A DNA stretch of 64,000 nucleotides, from NCBI GenBank assembly GCA_032716605.1, contig CM064530.1, positions 7,583,658 to 7,647,657 on the forward strand, read 5' to 3'. A model generated the notes under the pieces. It made no database searches, was not told the origin of the DNA, and was given only the letters and a program-made list of their open reading frames with translations. This document shows, piece after piece, positions 1 through 10,496 of this stretch. This DNA is from Paralithodes platypus (lineage: Eukaryota > Arthropoda > Malacostraca > Decapoda > Lithodidae). Position 1 is the first letter of the stretch. Every line of letters begins with the position of its first letter. Position numbers and translations under genes: made by a program.

Positions 1-1
1 T

Positions 2-544
2 CCTAAACTTACTTTTGAAAAGCATATTCGTTCTTTCTCCTCTTTCATTTCCCAAAAAATTGGTCTGCTTCGCAAGGTTTATAAAACATTTGCTTGTGAC
101 GCCACAGTTATCAAGTCTTTTTATGCTTTTATTTTGCCACATTTCGAGTACTGCTCACCTGTCTGGTTGTCAGCAGCTGACTGCCATCTCAAGTTGCTTG
201 ACAGGTCGCTAAATTCCATCAGTTTTATTCTACCTCATTTGTCTCTTGATCTGTGTCATCGACGTAAAGTTGGTGCCCTTAGTCTTTTATTTAAAGTTTT
301 TAACAACCCTCAGCATCCCTTACATAGGGTTCTGCCTGGGCCCTATGTCCGGGCTCGTGCAACTAGATTCACAAGCAATCTTAATGATCTTGCCATGAGC
401 CGTGTTAATTTTTCTACTACACAGTTTTCACGGTGTTTTGTGCTGGCCATGGTTGACTTGTGGAATAAGTTGCCAAATGAGCTAGTCATTTCAGCTAATA
501 TCTCCATTTTTAAGTCTAGAGTTAATGCTTTTTTGCAGCATTAA
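2..544 (+). mobile_element. 3' end of a non-LTR retrotransposon ORF
   Basis: The frame is open from the window edge (base 2) to TAA at 542-544, about 180 codons. It carries the spacing typical of the region downstream of a LINE reverse transcriptase: YCSPVW near base 145 and VDLWNKLPNEL close to the C-terminus. The reverse transcriptase itself would lie left of the window. An A-rich 3' tail follows at 650-660. The clade cannot be fixed from this piece; a Jockey- or CR1-type LINE is likely. Confidence 0.75.
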
Positions 545-796
545 TTCTAATTCTTAAACTTATTTTATTCTATTTTATTGTATTATATTTATGCTTGATA
601 TCCTCCACTGCATAATATGTTATCTGTGTTTAATATGTGTATAATAATAAACAAAAAAAATGTACAGTACAGTATACAGTATATGTTTTTTATTTTTTCC
701 TAAGTTGCCGTAGTCTCTCTCCAGTGCCTCCGGGTGTTTTGTGTGGATTGATCTTCATGGTATTTCTGCACCCTGGTTGGAGACTTCGGCATCTCA

Positions 797-821
797 TATA
801 ATAATAATAATAATAATAATA
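797..821. repeat. (ATA)n microsatellite
   Basis: About eight uninterrupted ATA units. Bases 661-831 around it show nothing else I can assign. Confidence 0.9.
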
Positions 822-835
822 CTTAGAGGGTTTAA

Positions 836-1313
836 CACACAAAGAGCAGGTGGTAGGGTATTTTACACCGTACCGCACAGCGTTTTTTTTTTACCCTAAA
901 TAGGGTTGTTTCCGTGCTCATTTTCATGCATAAACAAGACCCAGAGCGTAAAACAAGTATCTATCCCTGAAAGGGCGTAAACAGAGCTTTCCAATGACAC
1001 CTGAACCATCCTTGTACGACCGTTGGTTCTCATGCAACGATCGTGCAACACGAGTGCAAAAATCCTAAAATAAGGTAATTTCTGTACATAATTCCCTGTG
1101 TAGCGAGTGAGAAAGGGGGGAGAAGGGTGGAATACAGTTCATTACATCCACGGTGGTCGTGGGGAGCGGTCATAAGGTTACTACGCTCGTCCAACTGCTC
1201 AGCTCTCTCTCAGCAACATTACATGCTGAAAATGGTACTCGACAGCTGTCGTGCACCGCCACATAGTCCAAATTTATTTCACTCGACATATGTTGCGCGC
1301 CGCCAGTTAAGGG
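836..1313. mobile_element. TTAA-flanked MITE, copy 1 of a 460-480 bp family
   Basis: TTAA stands at 832-835 and again at 1314-1317. The interior is closely related to 44774-45232, sharing the stretches around CCCTAAATAGGGTTGTTT, the CCCAGAGCGTAAAACAAG block and the CCGCCA end. Both copies are flanked by TTAA, which fits piggyBac-type transposition. No coding capacity is seen. Confidence 0.7.
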
Positions 1314-1317
1314 TTAA

Positions 1318-1815
1318 TAAAGAAGCATTCCTCTCCTGGCATCGAATAAGCGAATGCAAGCTGTTTTTTTTTTTTTTTTAAGAACGTCAACAAACGCTTC
1401 GTATATTTGGGTTTGGTGAACCTTTTGGGGTTCCTAGTTATACATTAGAACATATTTATATTTTGCACACTCTTATAAATATAAACATTTACTTGTTAAA
1501 GAGGAAATACACAAAAGCCCAATTTCGAATGATCGTGAATATCTTTACTTTGGCGTATGTTTGGGCTAATTTAAGACTACATTTAGATAGATCGAATTTT
1601 TTAACACTCGCCAATGAAATATGATGACTTGCTTACAGATATATACTTAAAGCCCGAATCGGCTTGACTTTAACCCAGTTGTTCACTTCCTCAAGCCTGT
1701 GGAGGAGCAGGGTTGAGTTGGCTTGATATTGGACACCCTTTTATGGCATTTGGGTGTGAAATACGACACCATTTCCAGTCTATCGGAGATAATGATGGTA
1801 AAGGAAAATGCGGCT
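1318..1815. other. Unassigned AT-rich stretch
   Basis: A poly-T run lies at 1363-1379. I see no gene or recognisable repeat in the rest. Confidence 0.5.
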
Positions 1816-1945
1816 ATATATTTTAAAACCTACTATAAAATTTGGCCAATATATTTTCTTCCGAATCGTCAGTGTGTTGATGTCAATGAGAGAGAGTAGT
1901 CGTGTGTTTTACGGCACTCTGAAGATGTGGCGGATATATAACTAC
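1816..1945 (+). pseudogene. Decayed copy of the DNAJC25 5' region
   Basis: This stretch aligns base for base, with substitutions, to 14227-14355, which is the sequence just upstream of and including the DNAJC25 start codon. Shared blocks include AATCGTCAGTG, the GAGAGAGAGTAGTCGTG block and GGCACTCT, followed by ATGTGGCG at the start codon. Homology fades a few codons after the ATG, so no exon is retained. The offset is a constant 12411 bp. Confidence 0.65.
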
Positions 1946-2272
1946 AGAAACTACAATTAGTGTCAAAATGTTCGGTCACCATTTTTTTTTTTTTTTTTTT
2001 TTAAAGAGACAATGAACGAAGGAAGGAAAAACAGATAAAACAAAAAGGTCCATGTGCCTAAGGGCATCCTCCATTCATAAAATGTTTGTAACAACTGGAT
2101 TTAAACATTTGTAGATTGTAAGTTTGTGGAAAGCAATTTGAGGGAAGTGAATTCCAAAGAGTAGTAGCTCTGGGGAAAAATGAATTCTGATAAGCAGAAG
2201 TTCTGCATTGTGGAGGAGAAAGTGTAAATTCATGGGCGCTCTCAGCTGCCCTAGTTCTACGGGGAAAGATGT
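1946..2272. other. Unassigned flank with poly-T run
   Basis: Poly-T at 1983-2002, then about 270 bp without a recognisable gene, up to the start of the satellite. Confidence 0.5.
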
Positions 2273-4205
2273 GATGGTGCTAGACCCTCCCCATGGATGC
2301 CAACACAGCCCACTACTGACATACACTGTATCTTACACACCATAACCGGTACAGTGCCACCCTGTGCCAATATTGTGACCACCATACCGGTCAGACCCTT
2401 GCATTGACAGTACTGATATTATGGTGCTAGACCCTCCCCATGGATGCCAACACAGCCCACTACTGACATACACTGTATCTTACACACCGTAACCGGTACA
2501 GTGTCACCCTGTGCCAATATTGTGACCACCATACCGGTCAGACCGTTGCACTGACAGTAGTGATATTATGGTGCTAGACCCTCCCCATGGATGCCAAAAC
2601 AGCCCACTACTGACATACACTGTATCTTACACACCATAACCGGTACAGTGCCACCCTGTGCCAATATTGTGACCACCATACCGGTCATAACGTTGCACTG
2701 ACAGTACTGATATTATGGTGGTAGACCCTCCCCATGGATGCCAACACAGCCCACTAGTGAGATACACTGTATCTTACACACCATAACCGGTACAGTGCCA
2801 CCGTGTGCCAATATTGTGACCACTATACCGGTCAGAACGTTGCCCTGACAGTACTGATATTATGGTGCTAGACCCTCCCCATGGATGCCAACACAGCCCA
2901 CTACTGACATACACTGTATCTTATACACGATAACCGGTACAGTGTCACCCTGTGCCAATATTGTGACCACCATACCGGTCAGACCGTTGCACTGACAGTA
3001 CTGATATTATGGTGCTAGACCCTCCCCATGGATGCCAACGCAGCCCACTACTGACATACACTGTATCTTACACACCATAACCGGTACAGTGCCACCCTGT
3101 GCCAATATTGTGACCACCATACCGGTCAGACCGTTGCACTGACAGTACTGATATTATGGTGCTAGACCCTCCCCATGGATGCCAACACAGCCCACTACTG
3201 ACATACACTGTATCTTACACACCATAACCGGTACAGTGTCACCCTGTGCCAATATTGTGACCACCATACCGGTCAGACTGTTGCACTGACCGTACTGATA
3301 TTATGGTGCTAGACCCTCCCCATGGATGCCAACAAAGCCCACTACTGACATACACTGTATCTTACACACCATAACTGGTACAGTGCCACCCTGTGCCAAT
3401 ATTGTGACCACCATACCGGCCAGGCCCTTGCACTGACAGTACTGATATTATGGTGCTAGACCCTCCCCATGGATGCCAACACAGCCCAATACTGACATAC
3501 ACTGTATCTTACACACCATAACCGGTACAGTGCCACCCTCTGCCAATATTGTGACCACCATACCGGTCAGACCCTTGCATTGACAGTACTGATATTATGG
3601 TGCTAAACCCTCCCCATGGATGCCAACACAGCCCACTACTGACATACAATGTATCTTATACACCATAACCGGTACAGTGCCACCCTGTGCCAATATTGTG
3701 ACCACCATACCGGTCAGACTGTTGCACTGAGCGTACTGATATTATGGTGCTAGACCCTCCCCATAGATGCCAACACAGCCCACTACTGACATACACTGTA
3801 TCTTACACACCATAACCGGTACAGTGCCACCCTGTGCCAACATTGTGACCACCATACCGGTCAGACCGTTGCATTGACAGTACTGATATTATGGTGCTAA
3901 ACCCTCCCCATGGATGTCAACACAGCCCACTACTGACATACACTTTATCTTACACACCATAACCGGTACAGTGCCACCCTGTGCCAATATTGTGACCACC
4001 ATACCGGTCAGACCGTTGCACTGACAGTACTGATATTATGGTGCTAGACCCTCCCCATGGATGCCAAAACAGCCCACTACTGACATACACTGTATCTTAC
4101 ACACCATAACCGGTACAGTGCCACCCTGTGCCAATATTGTGACCACCATACCGGTCAGACCGTTGCACTGACAGTACTGATAGTATGGGGCTAGACCCTC
4201 CCCAA
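2273..4205. repeat. 147-bp satellite array, about 13 units
   Basis: The block TAGACCCTCCCCATGGATGC (or a one-base variant) starts at 2281, 2428, 2575, 2722, 2869, 3016, 3163, 3310, 3457, 3604, 3751, 3898, 4045 and 4192, so every step is exactly 147 bp. Units differ by scattered substitutions but not by indels. Each carries the pairs ACCGGT and CCATGG. The array ends abruptly at about 4205 in an A/T-rich junction with a short repeated ATTAAACAATAA block. Confidence 0.97.
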
Positions 4206-7200
4206 AATATTAAACAATAAATTAAACAATAAATTAAACAAAATAGAGCTAATTTATCGATATAATTTATGAAATTTGCCCATATTTCCATGATTTTTGG
4301 ATATACATGATTTGCAAATATGATTTTTATATGTATTTTCGGCTGCTGAGGTCGAATCTACCCTCAAAATTGGCGTACCACGTCTATTACACAAAATAGA
4401 GCTAATATGTCGATATAATTTATGAAATTTGCCCATATGTCCATGATTTTTGGACATACATGATTTGCAAATATGATTTTTAGATGTATTGTCGGCTGTT
4501 GAGTTCGAATCTGCCATCAAAATTGGCCTACCACGTCAATTACACAAAATAGAGCTCATTTATCGATATAATTTGTAAAATTTGCCCATATTTCCATGAA
4601 TGTTTGATATACATGATTTGCAAATATGACTTTTATATGTATTTTCGGCTGCTGAGTTGGAATCTGCCCTCCAAATTGGCATACCACGTCAATTACACAA
4701 AATAGAACTAATTTATCGATATAATTTGTGAAATTTGCCCATATTTCCTTGATTTTTGGACATACATGATTTGCAAATATAATTTTTAGATGTATGTTTG
4801 GCTGCTGAGTTCGAATCTGCCCTCAGAATTGGTCTACCATGTCAATTACACAAAATAGAGCTAATTTATCGATATGTTATATGAAATTTGCCCATATTTC
4901 CATGATTTTTGGACATACATGATTTGCAATTATGATTTTTTATGTATTTTCGGCTGCTGAGTTCGAATCTACCCTCAAATTTGGCCTACCACGTCAATTA
5001 CACAAAATAGAGCTAATTTATCGATATAATTTGTGAAATTTGCCCATATTTCCATTATTTTTTTACATACATGATTTGCAAATATGGTTTTTAGATGTAT
5101 TTCCGGCTGTTGAGTTCGAATCTACCCTCAAGATTGGCCTACCACGTCTATTACACAAAATGGAGCTCATTTATCGATATAATTTATGAAATTTGCCCAT
5201 ATTTCCATGATTTTTGGATATACATGATTTGCAAATATGATTTTTAGATGTATCTTTGGCTGCTGAGTTTGAATCTGCCCTCAGAATTGGTCTACCACGT
5301 CAACTACACAAAATAGAGCTAATTTATCGATATAATATATGAAATTTGCCCATATTTCCATGATTTTTGGACATACATGATTTGCAAATATGATTTTTAT
5401 ATGTATTTTCGGTTGCTGAGTTCGAATCTACCCTCAAATTTGGCCTACCACGTCAATTACATAAAATTGAGCTAATTTATCGATATAATTTATGAAATTT
5501 GCCCCTATTTCCATGATTTTTGGATATATGATTTGCAAATATGATTTTTAGATGTATGTTTGGCTGTTGAGTTCGAATCTACCCTCAAGATTGGCCTACC
5601 ACGTCAATTACACAAAATAGAGCTAATTTATCGATATAATTTGTGAAATTTGCCCATATTTCCTTGTTTTTTGGACATACATGATTTGCAAATATGATTT
5701 TTAGATGTATGTTTGGCTGCTGAGTTCGTATCTGCCCTCAGAATTGGCCTACCACGTCAATTACACAAAATAGAGCTCATTTATCGATATAATTTGTGAA
5801 ATTTGCCCATATTTCCATGATTTTTTTACATACATGATTTGGAAATATGATTTTTATATGTATTTTCGGCTGCTGAGTTCGAATCTACCCTCAAATTTGG
5901 CCTACCACGTCAATTACATAAAATTGAGCTAATTTATCGATATAATTTATGAAATTTGCCCATATTTCCATGATTTTTGGACATAATTGATTTGCAAATA
6001 TGATTTTTAGATGTATTTTCAGCTGTTGAGTTTGAATCTGCCCTCAAAATTGCCCTACCACATCAATTACACAAAAGAGAGCTAATTTATCGATATAATT
6101 TGTGAAATTTGCCCATATTTCCATGATTTTTGGACATACATGATTTGCAAATATGGTTTTTAGATGTATTTCCGGCTGTTGAGTTCGAATATACCCTCAA
6201 GATTGGCCTACCACGTCTATTACACAAAATAGAGCTCATTTATCGATATAATATATGAAATTTGCCCATATTTCCTTGTTTTTTGGACATACATGATTTG
6301 CAAATATGATTTTTAGATGTATGTTTGGCTGCTGAGTTCGTATCTGCCCTCAGAATTGGCCTACCACGTCAATTACACAAAAGAGAGCTAATTTATCGAT
6401 ATAATTTGTGAAATTTGCCCATATTTCCATGATTTTTGGACATACATGATTTGCAAATATGGTTTTTAGATGTATTTCCGGCTGTTGAGTTCGAATCTAC
6501 CCTCAAGATTGGCCTACCACATCTATTACACAAAATAGAGCTCATTTATCGATATAATATATGAAATTTGCCCATATTTCCTTGTTTTTTGGACATACAT
6601 GATTTGCAAATATGATTTTTAGATGTATGTTTGGCTGCTGAGTTCGTATCTGCCCTCAGAATTGGCCTACCACGTCAATTACACAAAAGAGAGCTAATTT
6701 ATCGATATAATATATGAAATTTGCCCATATTTCCATGATTTTTTTACATACATGATTTGCAAGTATGATTTTTATATGTATTTTCGGCTGCTGAGTTCGA
6801 ATCTACCCTCAAGATTGGCCTACCACGTCAATTACACAAAATAGAGCTAATTTATCGATATAATTTATGAAATTTGCCCATATTTCCATGATTTTTGGAC
6901 ATATATGATTTGCAAATATGATTTTTAGATGTATTTTCAGCTGTTGAGGTTGAATCTGCCCTCAAAATATCCCTACCACGTCAATTACACAAAGTAGAGC
7001 TAATTTATCGATATAATTTGTGAAATTTGCCCATATTTCCATGATTTGTTTACATACATGATTTGGAAATATGATTTTTAGATGTATTTCCGGCTGTTGA
7101 GTTCGAATCTACCCTCAAGATTGGCCTACCATGTCTATTACACAAAATAGAGCTCATTTATCGATGTAATTTATGAAATTTGCCCATATTTCCATGATTT

Positions 7201-7244
7201 TTGGACATACATGATTTGCAAATATGATTTTTAGATATATAGAC
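4206..7244. repeat. 153-bp AT-rich satellite array, about 20 units
   Basis: The block GAGCTAATTTATCGATATAA recurs at 4246, 4399, 4552, 4705, 4858, 5010, 5163, 5316, 5469, 5620, 5773, 5926, 6079 and onward, mostly 153 bp apart (152 and 151 where one or two bases are lost). Its sequence is unrelated to the adjoining 147-bp satellite. Between about 6080 and 6700 neighbouring units alternate in type, giving a 306-bp higher-order period. The last unit is cut at about 7240 by the transposon. Confidence 0.95.
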
Positions 7245-7625
7245 CAGTCAAAGTAGGGCTGGACTTAGAACAAATTGCAATAGAAGGTTTTTTGGCTTTA
7301 ACTTGTTTATTAGGTCCCTCTGATGAACATATAAAAAGTCTCCAACTTTTGGACACCGGGAAAGTGGTTAATTTGCATAAATTCAAGATGGCCGCCGTCC
7401 AAAGCTTCAATTTACAGATAACTTTTTTCTGGTTGCTCCTAGACCCTATAAATGTATTACAAACAACGTTTTTTGGCTTTAACTTGTTTATTAGGTCCCT
7501 CTGATGAACATATAAAAAGTCTCCAACTTTTGGACACCTGGAAAGTGGTTAATTTACAGCCAAAAACCTTACAGCCAAAAAACCTTCTATTGCAATTTGT
7601 TCTAGGTCAAGCCCTACCTTTACTG
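7245..7625. repeat. Left terminal region of the transposon, with internal direct and inverted copies
   Basis: The stretch starts CAGTCAAAGTAGGGCTGG and ends with its inverted counterpart (AGCCCTACCTTTACTG) at 7610-7625, so it looks like a small MITE in itself. Inside, a block of about 85 bp beginning TTTTTTGGCTTTAACTTG occurs twice in direct order (from about 7288 and about 7470). Bases 7259-7574 are the inverted match of 12215-12532. Confidence 0.85.
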
Positions 7626-7718
7626 CACATTATTGTCTATTACATTTTGCCTAGGCCTATACTAATCCCATCATCTTGTTTCTTGTTTCAACAGATTGGT
7701 GCGACATCTACCGAAGCC

Positions 7719-10496
7719 ATGGAAGAAGAGGTGGTGCATAATCCCTGCGGCATTTGCTCAAACACGTTAGACGAAGGAGAAACAGTCAAGCTGAGGGCGA
7801 AGGGAGCAGATACTATCAACAAGGCCAGTACTGAACGTGGAACGCCATCAATTACCGTGTCCGAGGGCCAAACGGTGCACATTGATTGCCGAAAGAAGCA
7901 TGTCAATACGAAGCCAAATAGAATTCCTGGGAAGCAGAAGAAACGTCCTGAAAAACCTGCTCTTCGTTCTCAGACACCAGACTTTTGTTTTACAGAGAAC
8001 TGCTTTTTTTGTGGTACAAAAATCTATTTGGACACAAAGCATGATTCAGAAGAAGTGTATCCAGTACGCACCTTCAACTTTCAAAGGACAATACTTTCTG
8101 CATGTGATGCCAGGGCTGATGAGTGGGCTGACACTGTTAGAGGCCGAATTAACTTTGCACGCGATCTTCCAGCAGCTGACGCAATATATCACAAGCAGTG
8201 CAGCTCAAATTTCCAGACACATAGGCAGATCCCCTCCAAATATCGTGATTCCGCAGACAGTGAACCTCCTCGCAAGGGTCGCAAAGTAGATGCCTCACGA
8301 GAGGAAGCATTTCTACTCGCAATCGAGGACCTAGTCAGTGGCAATGATGATGAACAGACTACAGTGGTTGATCTCGTTGATAGAATGTCCCAGTTGTGCC
8401 CTGATGTTGAAGCGTATAGTGTAAAATACATGAAACAGAAACTTATTTCATATTTTGGGGATGAACTGGTTATTAGTAACGTGCATGGACGCAGCGATGT
8501 TGTAACTGTCAAAGAAAGTGCTGCAAAGATTTTGCAACAATTCAAAGACTCACCACAGACTGATGATGAGGAAGCAGAACAAAGAAAGATAGTCAGGGCT
8601 GCGGCACGGTTGATCAAAGCAGATATAAAGAACATTGATACTTGTAGAGATTTCTATCCAGATCCTTCTGAACTCCGGTCGCTGGAAAAGAATGTGGCGT
8701 ACGTTCCGCAGTCCCTTCGTATATTGCTGCAAGAGACGTTCAGTGGCAAGTCATGTGATCTTGAAGTTGCATCAATTGGACAAAGTATCGTGCAACTTAC
8801 CAGACCAAGGGCCATTGTAGCACCCATTCAGTATGGATTGGCGGTTCAAATGCACCAGCACTTTGGTTCCCGCTTTCTTGTGGACAGTTTACACAGCCAC
8901 GGCTTCTGTCTGCCTTACGCAGAAGTTTTGAGGTTTTCGAAGTGTGCTGCCAATTTCAGGGGCACCAACATATCCACTGCAGGCAGGTTTGGACAGTTCG
9001 TTGCAGACAATGTTGATCACAACTTGCGTACGCTTGATGGGCGAGGAACATACCATGGTATGGGTATAATTGTTGCTGTCACCCCTGAAGTAAGAGACAC
9101 AACATCAATACCAAGATTGCAGTCACCTGAAAACAACTTCACGGCAGCTCAAATTGAAATCAAATACTACCGCAGTGTTCGCAAGAAGGGTGGGCCTCTC
9201 GAATTTAGAAAGCTTGACCCCATTTCAGCATCTGACAAGCTTGAAAATCTGGACATACTGTGGAAAACGTCATGGTTGCTTCGACCAAAACGACCAGGCT
9301 GGTCCGGCTTAATGCAGAGTGTGTGCCATGGACCACACCCAGGGAAATCATCCATCCATTTCTTGCCCATGATTGACATGGACCCTACGGACATGAGTTG
9401 TATTTACTCAACACTTCACTTCGTTGCTGCGGAAAGCCATCGCCAGGGAACGACGCCAATGCTGACATTCGACCAACCGCTTTATTGGAAAGCGAAGACG
9501 ATCATTGTTCATGAGAAGGAAGGAAGCGAACTGAAACCCATTGTTTTGAACCTTGGTGGCTTTCACTCTGTGATGAGCTTTTTGGGATGCATGGGCCATG
9601 TTATGGAAGCATCTGGGCTTAAGGAGGTTTTGGAACTTATATACGCTGAAAATGCTGTGACCCAAATGCTGAGTGGGAAAGCCTATGCACGAGCAATCAG
9701 AGGCCACTTCTTGGTTGACACAGCCTTGAGTTCGATTGTGTTAGGCAGGGCATACGGTGTCAACCTCTCAATGGTAGATGAGGAAAGTGACGCATGCAAG
9801 GACTTCCAGGAGGCTGCAGATCTTTTGGATAAGCTGTTGCGTGAAGACGTTTCACCGGATGAAGTCTGCAGTAAAGACGTTTTCAACAGAATTTCTGAAA
9901 AACTTAAAGCTGAGAAGAGCTCCTTAGCAGAGCATAAGATGGGAAAGCTATGGATTCAATACATGGACATGATTGACCTGCTGCGTCGCTTCCTGAGGGC
10001 ACTGAGAATGGGCGATTTCCTACTGTACCTCGGAACACTCCAGGAGATGTTGCCGTACTTTGCAGCGTGTGGTCATAACAATTATGCCAAGTCAGCCCAT
10101 GTGTACATTCAAGACATGATTGAACTTGAGCAGCTCAACCCAGACATGTTCTGTCAATTGAACTCCGGTCTATTTGTGATCCGCCGAAGTGATCGGCTGT
10201 GGGCAGGACTGCCAAGCGACTTGGTTATAGAGCAGGTTTTGATGCGCTCTTTGAAAACGAATGGTGGATTGACACGTGGTAGGGGCATGGAGGAAACGCA
10301 ACGCCTGCGCTGGTTACTTGCTATGCCAGCCTGCGCTGAGGTGAGTGAAGTTATGCAAGAACTGACAGGGAAGCATTTCCACACCTCTGAGCAGCACAAA
10401 GAAATGACTGAAGCAAGGCGTGAACGAGATAGGAAGGACACAGAGAAGGTTCTCGCATTCTTCAAGGATTATGATCCATTTCAAGAATCAAATTAA
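7719..10496 (+). CDS. Zinc-finger/transposase-like protein of the Academ-like element
   Basis: 925 codons from ATG 7719 to TAA 10494-10496. The frame is open further upstream (from 7452), but that part is terminal-repeat sequence, and a good 3' splice site (TTGTTTCAACAG) at 7683-7694 suggests that an exon begins just before this ATG. Potential metal ligands cluster in the first 165 residues: C10, C13, C57, H61, C90, C95, C98, C129, H158, C161. The central part has transposase-like features: FDQPLYW with D585, then GGFHSVMSF near residue 613. The catalytic triad cannot be fixed by eye. Codon use looks like normal coding sequence, with no frameshift. The next frame-mate begins directly after the stop codon, so the natural product was probably longer. 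Confidence 0.75.
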   Translation: MEEEVVHNPCGICSNTLDEGETVKLRAKGADTINKASTERGTPSITVSEGQTVHIDCRKKHVNTKPNRIPGKQKKRPEKPALRSQTPDFCFTENCFFCGTKIYLDTKHDSEEVYPVRTFNFQRTILSACDARADEWADTVRGRINFARDLPAADAIYHKQCSSNFQTHRQIPSKYRDSADSEPPRKGRKVDASREEAFLLAIEDLVSGNDDEQTTVVDLVDRMSQLCPDVEAYSVKYMKQKLISYFGDELVISNVHGRSDVVTVKESAAKILQQFKDSPQTDDEEAEQRKIVRAAARLIKADIKNIDTCRDFYPDPSELRSLEKNVAYVPQSLRILLQETFSGKSCDLEVASIGQSIVQLTRPRAIVAPIQYGLAVQMHQHFGSRFLVDSLHSHGFCLPYAEVLRFSKCAANFRGTNISTAGRFGQFVADNVDHNLRTLDGRGTYHGMGIIVAVTPEVRDTTSIPRLQSPENNFTAAQIEIKYYRSVRKKGGPLEFRKLDPISASDKLENLDILWKTSWLLRPKRPGWSGLMQSVCHGPHPGKSSIHFLPMIDMDPTDMSCIYSTLHFVAAESHRQGTTPMLTFDQPLYWKAKTIIVHEKEGSELKPIVLNLGGFHSVMSFLGCMGHVMEASGLKEVLELIYAENAVTQMLSGKAYARAIRGHFLVDTALSSIVLGRAYGVNLSMVDEESDACKDFQEAADLLDKLLREDVSPDEVCSKDVFNRISEKLKAEKSSLAEHKMGKLWIQYMDMIDLLRRFLRALRMGDFLLYLGTLQEMLPYFAACGHNNYAKSAHVYIQDMIELEQLNPDMFCQLNSGLFVIRRSDRLWAGLPSDLVIEQVLMRSLKTNGGLTRGRGMEETQRLRWLLAMPACAEVSEVMQELTGKHFHTSEQHKEMTEARRERDRKDTEKVLAFFKDYDPFQESN

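Noticed and set aside
2273..7244. CRISPR-like array
   Set aside because: There are no unique spacers; whole units of 147 or 153 bp are repeated head to tail, which is satellite DNA in a eukaryote.
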